A stretch of DNA of 64,000 nucleotides from Brachypalpus laphriformis (taxonomy: Eukaryota > Arthropoda > Insecta > Diptera > Syrphidae). The notes beneath the pieces were generated by a model, which saw nothing but the letters and a program-made list of their open reading frames with translations, did no database searches and was not told where the DNA came from. Numbering within the stretch: the stretch's first letter is position 1; each line of letters begins with the position of its first letter. Of the stretch, positions 54,010 through 64,000 are shown one piece after another. Location of the stretch: contig OX246754.1 of the NCBI GenBank assembly GCA_945910035.1, forward strand, positions 14,650,001-14,714,000, in the 5' to 3' direction. A program made the translations under genes and the position numbers.

Positions 54010-55766
54010 TGATGAAGTGCTTGCTCTAAATCGGTACCCATCTCTAAAGACCATCCGTCTCCGCGGGGTATATGGAGTCCGCGGAGAATATGGAGTCGGA
54101 CTGCTGCTAACAACAACAGGACGCAAGGGCCTAATTTCCTGCCAGCCTCTTGGTGATAGGATTATGACGGCCAGATTCCGGACTAGAGTACGACGTGTCA
54201 CTAACATACAGTGTTATACCCCAACGGAGGGCCCGTCTGAGGACGAGCAGGAGAGCTTGTACGATCCTTTAAGTGCCGTCTTCAACACAACACCAAATGG
54301 AGACACTGTCATAGTGATGGGGGATTTGAATGTCAAGGTAGGCAACGACAGCGAAGGGCTCAAACATATAATTGGGAAACATGGACTAGGCAACCGCACT
54401 GACAACGGCGAAACGTTTGTGGATTTCTGCAATGCCAACCCCCTTGTGATTGGTGGCATCATGTCTGAGCACAAGACCTGCCACAAAGTCAGCTGGGTTT
54501 CCAACGACAGGCAAGCAGCCTCCAACCAAATTGACCATTTTGCCATCAGCCGCCGGTTTAGAAGTAGTCTCCTGGACGTCCGAATCAGGCGAGGGGCAGA
54601 TGTGGGGATAGTACGTGATCACCATCTTATGATAGCTACTCTCCAACTACGCACTGCTGTAGTACGAAAGCATAGGTCCAGCACCGATTGACTTACTGAT
54701 CCCTCAGTGCGTCAACAATTAAGGGAGCACCTTTCGCAAGGCGTGGAATCAATTAGCAGCTCACTGCTCACAACCATCCAATACCATTGGTGTGCTGTGA
54801 AAATGTTTTTGCATTTGGTGCTGAAAGAATTGTCGGTCGATCGCAGGTAAGACATAGAGCGTGGTTTTCCGGGGAAATCTGGAGACCGAGTGACGAACGA
54901 AAATAACTGAAAGCTCGCATTGCAGCTACTCCAGTAGCAGGGAGTTGTAAGCTAGATTCCCTATATCGCATGAAGATGAGAGACGGGTAGCGTGGGACGT
55001 GACGCGCAGCTGCATCAATACGCTGCCTATAGAAGCAGAAGAAGCTGCACGGAGGTGCGATAGCAGGACCATCTACAGAATCGCCAAAGAGCTGACAGGT
55101 GGTCGCAGCTCTAGCCAACACCCAGTGAAAGGCCTAGACGGTTCCTTGTTCATTTTGCATGAGGACCACCTCAAGAGATGGACAGGGCATTTTGCTACGG
55201 TTTTTAACTACGTATTCGCTAACGATATGCTCCCGAAGTGATAAATGGCCAAATACGCACCACGACTCCCAGCAAGGAGGAGATCACTACTGCGATCAAG
55301 GCACTTAAAACCAAAACAAGGCGGTAGTAGTTGACCTTATTCGCGCAAAGCTCTTACGGGCAGCGTCCACAACATCGGCTGAGCGACTGCTTTCACGTGT
55401 AGAGAGAGCTTAGAAAGCTGAAAGCATTCCTAAAGAGTGGAAAAAGGGAATTTAATGGAGTGTGGGAACTGGAGGGTTATTTCCAGGATGCCTGCTGTAG
55501 CTAAGATAATAGCTAAAATCATCCTGCAGCAATATTTCGAAGACACACTCGATGCCGAACAAGCAGGTTTCTGCTCTGGATCCTCTTGTGCCGACCACAT
55601 CAACAACCTGCGGATTATCATCGAACAGTGTGTTGAATATCGATCGCCACTTCACCTGTTGTTCATCGATTTTGAGAAGGTGCTCGATAGTGTCAACAGG
55701 GAGCTTATTTGGCGTGCCTTACGCAGGAGAAGTATTCCCGATAAACTAATTGCTATTATCAAAGCT
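54010..55766 (+). pseudogene. RTE-like (family B2) endonuclease and RT start
   Basis: A 224-residue frame gives an endonuclease: GEYGVGLLLTTTGRKGLISC, NIQCYTPTEGPSEDEQ, TVIVMGDLNVKVGNDSEG, HKVSWVSNDRQAASNQIDHF and VGIVRDHHLMIATL (catalytic GDLN, NQIDH and DHHL present). The linker (ARRCDSRTIYRIAKELTGGR) is followed by the RT entry EAGFC-like AEQAGFCSGSSCADHINNLR and LLFIDFEKVLDSVNRELIWR. Frame breaks occur near 54,690, 54,990 and 55,240. It stops at KLIAIIKA, where a family A sequence takes over. Confidence 0.8.
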
Positions 55767-56690
55767 ACTCGTACATACGAAGAAGACCAACTTTTCGCTG
55801 TCAGGCAGAATGAACCATTCAACATAGACGATGACAGTTAAAATTTCCGTCCACCTGACCAAAACGAAGTGAGGATAACAATATCCAAGCTAAAATCCAA
55901 CAAGGCTACTGGACCTAACAGCTTACCGGCCGAACTTTTCAAGGCAGCAGGGGATGAATTGGTAGAGTGCATACACCAACTCATCTCTAAGATTTGGTCA
56001 GACGAGTGTATGCCTGATGAATGGAATCTCAGCATCATTTGCCCGATCCACAAGAAAGGAGACCCCCTCAACAGCGCCAACTATAGGAGCATCAGTCTCC
56101 TCAACATCGCATACAAGATCTTTTCTGCGATATTGTGTGAACGCCTGAAACCTTTTATCAACAGCCTGATTGGACCCTATCAGTACGGTTTTAAGCCAGT
56201 AAAGTCCACGATCGATCAAATCTTCACACTTCGGCAGATCCTGGAGATAACTCAAGAATTCCAAATCGATACTCACCACCTCTTTATCGATTTCAAGGTC
56301 GCTTGTGACAGCATCCAGAGAGAAGAGCTTTATAGAGCCATGTCTAGTTTTGACATTCCTGCCAAACTTGTCCGTCAGTGCAGGCTGACGATGGAGAACG
56401 CTTGCTGCTCCATCAAGATCGGTAATAGCCCCACCGGGACCTTTAATGTCAAAATAGGTTTTAGACAAGTTGACGAGCTGTCATGTGACTTCTTTAATAT
56501 TGTAGTTGAACGGATTGTGCGGAATTCACAAGCCAACACCGGAGGCACAATCTATCAAAAGTCCGTACAACTGCTTGCATACGACGGCGATATTGCCATA
56601 ATTGGAAGAACTCAGCCGGCTGTCGCCGGTGCGTTTCCAAGCATTGAAGCAGAAGTAGCTCAACTAGTGCCGCGTTAATTGATGTCGTAT
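55767..56690 (+). pseudogene. RTE-like (family A) RT segment fused to family B2
   Basis: An open frame of about 269 residues reads MRITISKLKSNKATGPNSLP, NSANYRSISLLNIAYKIFSA, QYGFKPVKSTIDQIFTLRQI, HLFIDFKVACDSIQREELYR and the catalytic box as LLAYDGDIAIIGRT (YADD to YDGD). It ends at EIKAE-like sequence near 56,690 without the family 3' end. The upstream junction at about 55,766 is abrupt. Confidence 0.83.
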
Positions 56691-56699
56691 TTACGCTGT

Positions 56700-57230
56700 T
56701 ACACACCCCTTCGATGTGTAAAAATGCGGCTAGAGTATATTCTTTAAAGTGAAGGTTTCTCTCTATGAATGAGACAACATCATACAGTCATGCAACAGCA
56801 GTGCAGTTTCTACCGACTTGCCTTTTATATAGGCGTATTGAGTGTTACATAGATTTTATTCATTGAGAAGGCTTCTCGGGTGTAGATCAATTAATCTCTC
56901 CAGAGTTTTCAAAAGAAACGAGGTGAAGCTAATTGGTCTGAAATCTTTTGCGGAATTATGGGTTAGTCTACCCGCCTCAGGGATGAAGACCTCTTTAACC
57001 TCTCTCCAATTGTTCGGTACGTAGCCAAGCTTTATACAGCTGCGGTAAATTACTTTAAGCCAGGGTGTGATTCTTGCTAGATAATGTTGAAGCATGGCTG
57101 TTGTCTAGTCCTGCAGATTTATTGGGTTTAAATGATTTCACCGCCCTTGCTATCTTTTGCTCTGTAATGATATCATTGTTGTCATAATCATTTGTTACTG
57201 AGTTTGGAACTAACTTAAGGGTAGTAGGGT
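56700..57230 (-). pseudogene. LOA/R1-like RT fragment
   Basis: The minus strand reads KIARAVKSFKPNKSAGLDN, HYLARITPWLKVIYRSCIKL, NNWREVKEVFIPEAGRLTHN, SAKDFRPISFTSFLLKTLER and QYAYIKGKSVETALL, the RT entry to the region before the FLDIEGAFNN motif. It resembles the LOA-type element at 22.7 kb but is a different copy and broken. Confidence 0.72.
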
Positions 57231-59250
57231 TTGGGACGAGATCTCTGCACCCTGCACCGGTTCCATTAACCGAGTGAAGTTAATTTTGAATCAAGAACTC
57301 ACCAAGGCGAAGGGTGCAAAATTTCTCGATCTCAATCTCAAATTTACTTTCTCACTCCGGCGAAAGTTAGAGATTATGTCAGTTTACTATGAGCAATTGA
57401 CACATTCCTCGACCCGCTTCCGATCTTGCACATCCGCTTCATTGAATATGTAGTGTCAGCCTACTGCCTGTTAAGGAATACGCCCACCAGCATAGCCTAA
57501 TGGTAATAGAGTTCTTAATTTCCCCAAAATAGAATGAACAACTGCTCGATAAGCATCTCTAGATATCGTCAATTTAAAGATACATCCGAGTATCATTTTT
57601 CAATCTTCTAACAGCGTTACTGCGCAAGGCACATAAATAGACGGCTAGCTTGCTGCTTAAAACTTAATCAGTGGCTTCAGCCGCCTTTTTATTATAATAA
57701 GAAAATTACCATTCATATTGTAACTCAAGACAATCGTTTGAATTTCAAATTCATTGATCTGCGTGACAGTGGGGGAGAACTACCTGGTATACATTCGTTT
57801 GAACTCACCTATGACCGGCATGCGTGTCACACATTAATCCAGTTTAGGGCGCATAACTGCAAAGAAAAACAAAAATTATGAATAAATATAGAAAACCATA
57901 AAACTCTCACTAAACATTAATTTAATTCGATTTAAGTACGTTAGGGTCACTAAACGCCGTATCCCCCCATCACCATAAAAACAAATACAAACCCACACCC
58001 ATCAGATTTAATTTTAATGGATTTTATTGTAATAACTTTGTTCGTTTCACTCTTTTATTGCAACTGCAACGCCAATTATATTACAGCCCCCTCTGTGGTG
58101 CCCCGAAAGACCCATTAGATGACAATCAAGAAGGAAACCATCAGGTTCCACAATGAGTCGCCTCCAGTGATATCAACACTGCGGCTGTGGCGAACGAATT
58201 TCATTAGAATTTCCAGTTCGCTTGTCGTGACGATCGTTGTTGTTGGATTTTTTTATTTTTTTATTTTTTTATAGCAACTGGAGTGGCACATTTAGGAGAG
58301 GTGAGGTCCACTCTCCAGGTCATAACCGTGGTCATTTGATTCAATTTCGAAATTGAATAGCATTTCGTTTGGATTTTGAATTATATGGGTCAGTGGTGTT
58401 GGAGACTCTCGAACGGCACACGCCTCCTCGTGGACTGGTGGTGGTGAAGACTAAACGGAATCGATCATGACTGATTGGAATCGGAAATAAGACAACAATG
58501 GAACGACGATTAGTTCGATGAATTTAGAATCAAGATAATGGATTTGGTTTGGATTTGCTTGAGAAACTGGGACAGGAAGGGAGTCATTTGCATAGTGGAC
58601 ACCTAGTAACCCATAGAGATCTGTGGTGGGCATTTGACACCCACTTCAAGGTTCCGGATGGAAAGTTGTTTGGACTTTCGTTTTAGTAATTAAAACGATT
58701 TTCTTCGTCTTGTTTGAGGTGACAGATGGTTCTGCAGAGATAATGTAAGCCAGTCGATAAGATTTGATAATTAAATGCTGCTTAGTGGGTGACTGTAACG
58801 CGTGGATGGTGGGTGAGCTTTCACTAAGTATTGGTCGTTCTTTTCAGTATTTCCTTCCCCCGGAAAAAGTGACATCTGTTTTCTTTGAGGAATCTGCATA
58901 GGCTTGTAAGTACGAGCTTAAGTACGAGCTAAGCATTAAGAAACTTTCGCTGGAGTTACTTACGCATTGAGCAAGACACCCTGCCCTTAACGACCGGAGA
59001 TAGAACTAATTACACGCTGTACGTGGGTTCAGAAGTCAAAACGATCGAGTCACTAAGCCGATGCAAATTTCGAGCAAAAGAACCGACTCAACTATAGGTA
59101 TAGACGGGCCAAGCATTCGTATTTAAGACAATAGACAAAGTGGAGCCTCCCAACCAGCAAAGATCATCAACTGCTCCAAAACAGACATGATCAGGAGTTG
59201 CGATGCGACGAGGTATCAGGAAAATAATATCCGGCGATGTACTCGTATTA
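57231..59250. other. transposon-poor stretch, no gene seen
   Basis: A T-rich run lies at about 58,248 to 58,272. No frame with recognisable motifs or splice structure was found on either strand. It is the longest stretch here without visible transposon coding. Confidence 0.45.
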
Positions 59251-60560
59251 TACGAACACAACGCATTTTTAGGTGGGGGTTTCGTTTAGCCCTTCTAGGT
59301 ATCACGGGGGCAATGAAAACGTGCAGCAATGGGGGCAATGCTTAACCTCACACCACTACACCTTGCAGTACAAATAAAAAGACCAACCATCCTGGGACCA
59401 AAACTATGGAACCTCATGTACGGTGGAGTTCTTCATCTTGAAATACCAGCTGATGAAAGAATCGTGGGATTCGCGGGCGACATCGCTATAAGTAGTTGTA
59501 ACTGAAAAACAATTAGAAGAAATTGTTGAAATTAACAACGAAACCATCTCAGTTGTTCAACAGTGGCTAACATCAGCTGAACATAAAACAGAAGCAGTAC
59601 TTATTACTATTAAAAAGCAACTGGAAACCATCACTCTCACAGTAGGTGGATATGAGATAGTATCCAAACGAGCTATCAAGTATCTTAGCATTATGATTGT
59701 CTCAAGGCTTACATTTAAAAAAACATCTGGAGTACGTAAGCAACAAATCCTCTCGCGTGTTTGCCGCCATTGCGTGGATTATGCTGAATATAGGAGGGCC
59801 AAGATACAGCCGAAGACTACTCTTAGCTAAAGTAGTCACATCCGTAGTCCTATGCGGATCATCAATTTGGGCCGGAGCTATGGAAGTGACTTCATACAAA
59901 AGAAGAAGCATAGCAGTGAATGTGCACTAAGAGTTAGTAGCGCTTTCCGCACAACCTCGGACCATGCACCCTGGGTTATCGGAGGACTGTTCCTCATTGA
60001 TATACTGGGGGAAGAACTGCAGAAAAAGTTTTTAGAGAGCAGACACGAGGGGAGGTTACCTTACGGTGAAGCGGACACTGCAGTAAGAAGCACAAGTTTG
60101 ATAGAGTGGCAGCAACGCTGGAGTATTTCTTCGAAGGGCCGTTGGACTTACCGCCTTATCACGACATTAGAGGCTTGGATAAACCGCAGGCACGGTGAAG
60201 TTAACTTCTATTTAACACAACTACTAATGGGACATGGTTGTTTCGGTCATATCTGTACCAGTATATGAACGATGACTTCCCCGCTTGTCCATTGTGCAGT
60301 GACACCTTTAAAAACGTGGAGCATGTATTCTCTCACTACCCACGTTTTCAGCTACAAAGAGATACACTACAAACAGTACTACTCCGGAGAACTTAGTAAA
60401 TCACATGCTTGAATCGGAATATAAGTGGAACGCATTGAGCTCTTATGCCAAAGATGTTTGCCAAGAGTTGAGAAGACTTGAGCGAAAAACAAAAGAAAGC
60501 GAAGAAAACGCAAAAAGCAACAAAGTGGAAGCAAGCGGGGGCAGTGTACATCAAAATATA
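59251..60560 (+). pseudogene. R1-like ORF2 3' half
   Basis: The plus strand shows a decayed palm box (ERIVGFAGDIAISSC: YADD reads as AGD), VQQWLTSAEHKTEAVLI, RAIKYLSIMI, then LRVSSAFRTTSDHAPWVIGG and GRWTYRLITTLEAWINRRHG, EVNFYLTQLLMGHGCF, and CPLCSDTFKNVEHVFSHYPR, ending with a basic tail near 60,540. The same C-terminal domain is seen in the copy at 42.4 to 45 kb. Confidence 0.72.
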
Positions 60561-61555
60561 CCTACGTAGACGCAAAGACAGGCAGACATACGCACAAACA
60601 TGTGGCGAGTATGCTGAGTGCTCTTCGGCTGCCCAAGATTTCGGACCTTAAAATCGGCAACTTTACAGGCCATCTGAAGATTCCAGAGTACATTCAAGAC
60701 CACACTATTCTTAAAATTCCCCGATACCATGCTCAAGAAATACCGGTTCGCCAGAAAATTCAAGGTGGTCATAGGTGACCGCCATACATGGAGGAATGAA
60801 GGGATTGTAGTCTTACCAAACTCTCAAGCTTGGTACACAGATGGTGTCAAATTGGAAAACGGTAGCACTAGCGCAGAGGTTTATTGACCCAGGCTCCAAC
60901 GTGCAGCAGCGCTTGGGAAATCACCATCAGTATTTCAGCCAGAAGTACATGCAATCGAACTCTGTGCATGAGAATGCCTGCAAAGAAGGGCTGCAAAGGC
61001 ACCCGTATTAACTTCTTCTCGGCAGCGCTTATGGCTCTGAAATCCTATCCTAATCCTCGAAGATCTCGCATCAAAAAACGCCGTCACTGTGGCATGGATA
61101 CCAGAACACGAAGGCTTCGAGGGCAATAAACGCGCGGACTACTTAGCGAGAAGATTCGTCAGCCGCCCACTAGTCTGTCCTGAACCCTGATTTGGAATAA
61201 CACGAGTAGCACAAACCTCGAAGTAAAACAATGGAAAGCTGATTGTCATGCAGAGTATTGGGGCTAAGTCAAGCAAAAAAGTTCCCTAACCTTAACCGTT
61301 GTAAGGCTAAGAAGCTCCTTGAGCTAGGCGAAGTAGACTTAAGGACCACTCAGGTGCCATCTGCACGTAATAGGAATACCAGATACAGACGTACGCCGGC
61401 TATGTGGAGAGCAAAAAGGGACGGCAGAACACATTCTTTGTGAATGCCTCATGCCGGCAAGGAAATGACTTCTCAACCTCAGGCAGGCTTTACCAAGCCC
61501 CGCAGACATTTGAAATATTGAACCTGGAGCTTTGTTGATGTTTATCAAGAGCCTA
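60561..61555 (+). pseudogene. degenerate RNase H segment of a non-LTR element
   Basis: In shifting frames the plus strand reads AWYTDGVKLENGSTSAEVY, SVFQPEVHAIELCA, VAWIPEHEGFEGNKRADYLA and CPEP. Those are the Asp, Glu and Asp positions of an RNase H domain, with stops between them. It lies directly behind the R1-like piece but such elements lack RNase H, so it is probably a separate copy. Confidence 0.6.
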
Positions 61556-62540
61556 AACCCAGTTCTCCCCTAAACACCGGGCTGGCACAATATATTTTAA
61601 ATGTCGTAGTGCGTACAAGGCCATAGAATAGTATAGTAGTGGTGCGGGTTTTGGAATTGCTGAGAATCAGCATGAACCACCACTATATAGGAAAATATGA
61701 TAGTGCTTAAGCTTCCTTGTGGTAACTCCTCGATAGAATATTGGAATAATGCCTAACAGATTAGCAAACGAATTGATCATGTTGCGGGCCAAGGAAAACA
61801 TTTCGGACAATAACAAACGCAGCAGAATCCACAAGCATAATAGTGCGAAAGTTCAGTATTGACAGAGTGCAGCCTCTATCTAATAAAGGCAACAAGAATC
61901 ACGAAAGACCAGTGGCATCGTTGCCCAAAAGCAATTGAATATGCTGCAGCTGATGTGTTAGGTTTCACTCGACCAACTACTCAAAATCCTTGGTTTGATG
62001 CCCCTAAGACCTAGCTTGCAGAAGAAAAAGTGCCAAAGGCCAGGAATGAAGCAAGGAATTTTTAAAGTTGGGTTGAGCGCATAATTCAAGGATTTGCTAT
62101 CCGCCCTGGAAGCTTAAGGAGCAAGGATGGCTATTCCTGAAGAATAGTCCCAAGTAATAAATTTCATCGCCTCCTTACTGATTTTAAATCACCGTATGAC
62201 GGCAAAACGAGAGTTAATGGCTCACTTAAGATCATTCGGTTTTTTCAAATGATGGTAGACAATGCTCACTGCTTTTTGAGGGTAGAAAAATACATCAACG
62301 CGACCTCCAATACCATTAGAGGTATTAGACTCAGAGATGGAAGAGGAAGTGGAAGCATTTGCATTTTTTTTTTTCAATGCTCTGCATCACATAAGAGTTT
62401 GTCTTTTAAAGTTATTAACACAGTGATGGACTGAAAGGAAAGGGTATAGGGTCTTCGAGATTGAAAAGGGGAGAAAAAAGAGTGAGGTGACGATGCATGT
62501 TAGCTTTGAATCCCTGTAGATTATAGGTATCAAGAAACAC
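61556..62540. other. decayed repeat sequence with an RTE-like linker fragment
   Basis: Around 61,880 to 62,080 the plus strand reads RITKDQWHRCPKAIEYAAAD, VLGFTRPTTQNPWFDAPKT and EEKVPKARNEARNF, similar to the nuclease-RT linker of RTE-type proteins. The remainder, including a T run at 62,366, is unassigned. Confidence 0.45.
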
Positions 62541-62544
62541 TGAG

Positions 62545-63375
62545 GAAGGCAAGTTATTCCACATTCGACGATCTTCTATATTTCACTGTGCGGCCGAAAA
62601 CAGGTTTAAGTATATGTATACGGATGTGCGGAAGAGGCCGCACGTGTACTACGATTAAGCAAACGGACAGGCCGGACACAACTATATATTTTATCCAAAC
62701 ACTTTTGAAGGAAGTACCGACATTCCGGTGGTGTTCTAGCGAAGGAATTTGGTTGCAGATAGACTGATCATCGGTCAATCTACAACTGAACACGATCAAG
62801 CAAACTGTGGCGGGAGCTCTCGCCCAAACATGTAAGTTATATTCAAGTTTCGGGCGAATATATGCTTTATAGATCGTAGCCAAATCAGTTGGAGTGAAAA
62901 AGCGTTTACATCTTTTGAAGAAACCAAGGCATCTAGCACCATCTTTTGCAGCATCAGTGATGCGCTGGTTGCAACGTAGGTCTGGGCTAATATGCATCCC
63001 GAGCATTGACAAGCCATTAGATTCCTCTAGATCAACACCACTCATTTGAAGTTTGGCCATGCTGGCATCAAGCTTGAGAGACTGGAGACAACACTGAGCT
63101 TTCGAGGCGTGAACTCGTATTGGTTTTTAATACCCCAATTAACGATTCCGTCAACATCAGAGTTAAGTTCGGTTGACATTCGCTGTCGCTAGGACTCAAC
63201 AAATTGGGCCTAGAGTCATTAAGAATAAGCGAAGTCAAGAGTACTGTCTGTCATCCGGGAAGGAGTGGATTGGATTGCGAGTAAGAGATAAAAGCCGTTG
63301 ATAAGTATTAGAAAAAGGGTTGGAGAGAGAACTAAGTCCTGCGGGACACCAGCATTAGTTCAGAACGGGATAGAA
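62545..63375 (-). pseudogene. CR1/jockey-like RT fragment
   Basis: The minus strand reads AGVPQDLVLSPTLFLILING, then KLQMSGVDLEESNGLSMLGM, HISPDLRCNQRITDAAKDGA, RCLGFFKRCKRFFTPTDLAT and IYKAYIRPKLEYNLHVW, the end of the RT and the thumb. The catalytic box is not preserved. The 5' side stops at the terminal repeat of a DD41D transposon. Confidence 0.7.
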
Positions 63376-63378
63376 GTA

Positions 63379-64000
63379 CAGGGTGCGCCATCTTTTTTGT
63401 CCGTATGTGAAGATTGAATAACTTAAAAAAAAAAACCAATTTCCATTATGATGTATTTTTATTCAATTTGGTCCTTTACAATTTATTTGGACTAATTTTT
63501 GAATACAACATCAAACAAGTGGCCGCCTCGATTGACCAAAGCATAATGTACCCTTTTTGCTGCGTTTTCCATCACTTTTTCGAGCATCTCGGGCGGTTTC
63601 TGCACGAATGTCAATGGTCTGAGGCTTGCTGGTGTATACTTTGCTTTTCAAATAACCCCACAAAAAGAAGTCCGGAGGGGTCAGATCTGGAGATCTGCGT
63701 GGCCAGTCAATGTCGCCATTTTTTGACAGCATACGTCCAGGTATTTTTCGTTGCAGAAACTGGATTGTTTGATTTGCAGTGTGGCATTACGAACCGCCTT
63801 GTTGAAACCAGTAACCATCCAGACCTTTTTCACACATTTGTGCGCAGACATAATGAGCCAACTTCCACCGATACCGATTCCCATTGACTGTTTCGCCTTC
63901 TCTGAAGAAAAATGGCCCAATGATAGTTTCGGCCCAAACAGTCACTTTTTGGTCATGCAATGATGTTTCATGGATCTCGTGTGAATTCTCTGTTCCCAGA
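63379..64000 (-). mobile_element. Tc1/mariner DD41D (rosa-like) transposon, cut by the window edge
   Basis: The terminal repeat starts at 63,379 (CAGGGTGCGCCATC) directly after TA at 63,377. The minus strand carries transposase pieces: SWLIMSAHKCVKKVWMVTGF, MLSKNGDIDWPRRSPDLTPP and DFFLWGYLKSKVYTSKPQTI, the third catalytic Asp region. The frame is broken and the other end is outside the window. Confidence 0.75.

Noticed and set aside
1..64000. CRISPR arrays, operons, phage or plasmid features
   Set aside because: The sequence is clearly a eukaryotic nuclear genome with spliced genes and retrotransposons; no direct-repeat arrays or bacterial gene organisation are present.

Overview
The window is a piece of an insect nuclear genome, most probably a fly. 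The evidence is an eight-exon gene that reads as the dipteran type II transmembrane serine protease filzig (flz), most introns of 56 to 76 bases, and a dense load of non-LTR retrotransposons (jockey, RTE-like, R1-like and LOA/I-like with RNase H), Tc1/mariner transposons and tRNA-derived SINEs. Nothing bacterial or viral is evident.

Host genes. flz lies on the minus strand from about 41.27 kb down to 14.35 kb. The eight coding exons I could place join in frame to 744 codons plus a stop. They encode an N-terminal hydrophobic anchor, a six-cysteine knot domain, a Ser/Thr/Pro-rich stem and a complete trypsin-like domain with catalytic residues H547, D597 and S695. The last intron is 19.3 kb (14,487 to 33,778) and the third is 5.0 kb; both are filled with transposon remains. 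Inside the 19.3-kb intron, on the opposite strand, sits a small four-exon gene (20,867 to 21,450) for a 135-residue secreted Thr/Ser-rich protein. It has its own TATA box, three phase-1 introns and poly(A) signals, and I do not recognise it as a known gene.

Transposons, left to right. A jockey element with intact ORF2 and a 35-nt poly(A) tail opens the window (1 to 3,470). A decayed non-LTR element follows (3.65 to 6.8 kb), then RNase H fragments, and a DD41D mariner-type transposon split by an RTE-like insertion (8.8 to 11.4 kb). Jockey and other fragments fill 11.4 to 13.5 kb. The 3' end of flz (13.5 to 14.5 kb) is AT-rich. The large intron holds RTE-like, CR1-like, DD41D and LOA-type copies, including a nearly complete LOA-type element (22.7 to 27.07 kb) ending in a telomere-like CCTAA tail, and a SINE with a clear target-site duplication. 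The 5-kb intron holds RTE-like, R1-like and RNase H fragments. Upstream of flz are an R1-like element (42.4 to 45 kb), further RTE-like and LOA fragments, an inverted (twin-primed) RTE-like insertion with a 17-bp duplication (49.96 to 51.64 kb), a hybrid of two RTE-like families (54 to 56.7 kb), R1-like and RNase H remains (59.3 to 61.6 kb), and a third DD41D transposon cut by the right edge.

Two stretches, about 52.15 to 54.0 kb and 57.2 to 59.25 kb, look free of transposon coding and could hold the upstream part of flz. Clade names for transposons are given from memory of family motifs; exact family assignment is inference.
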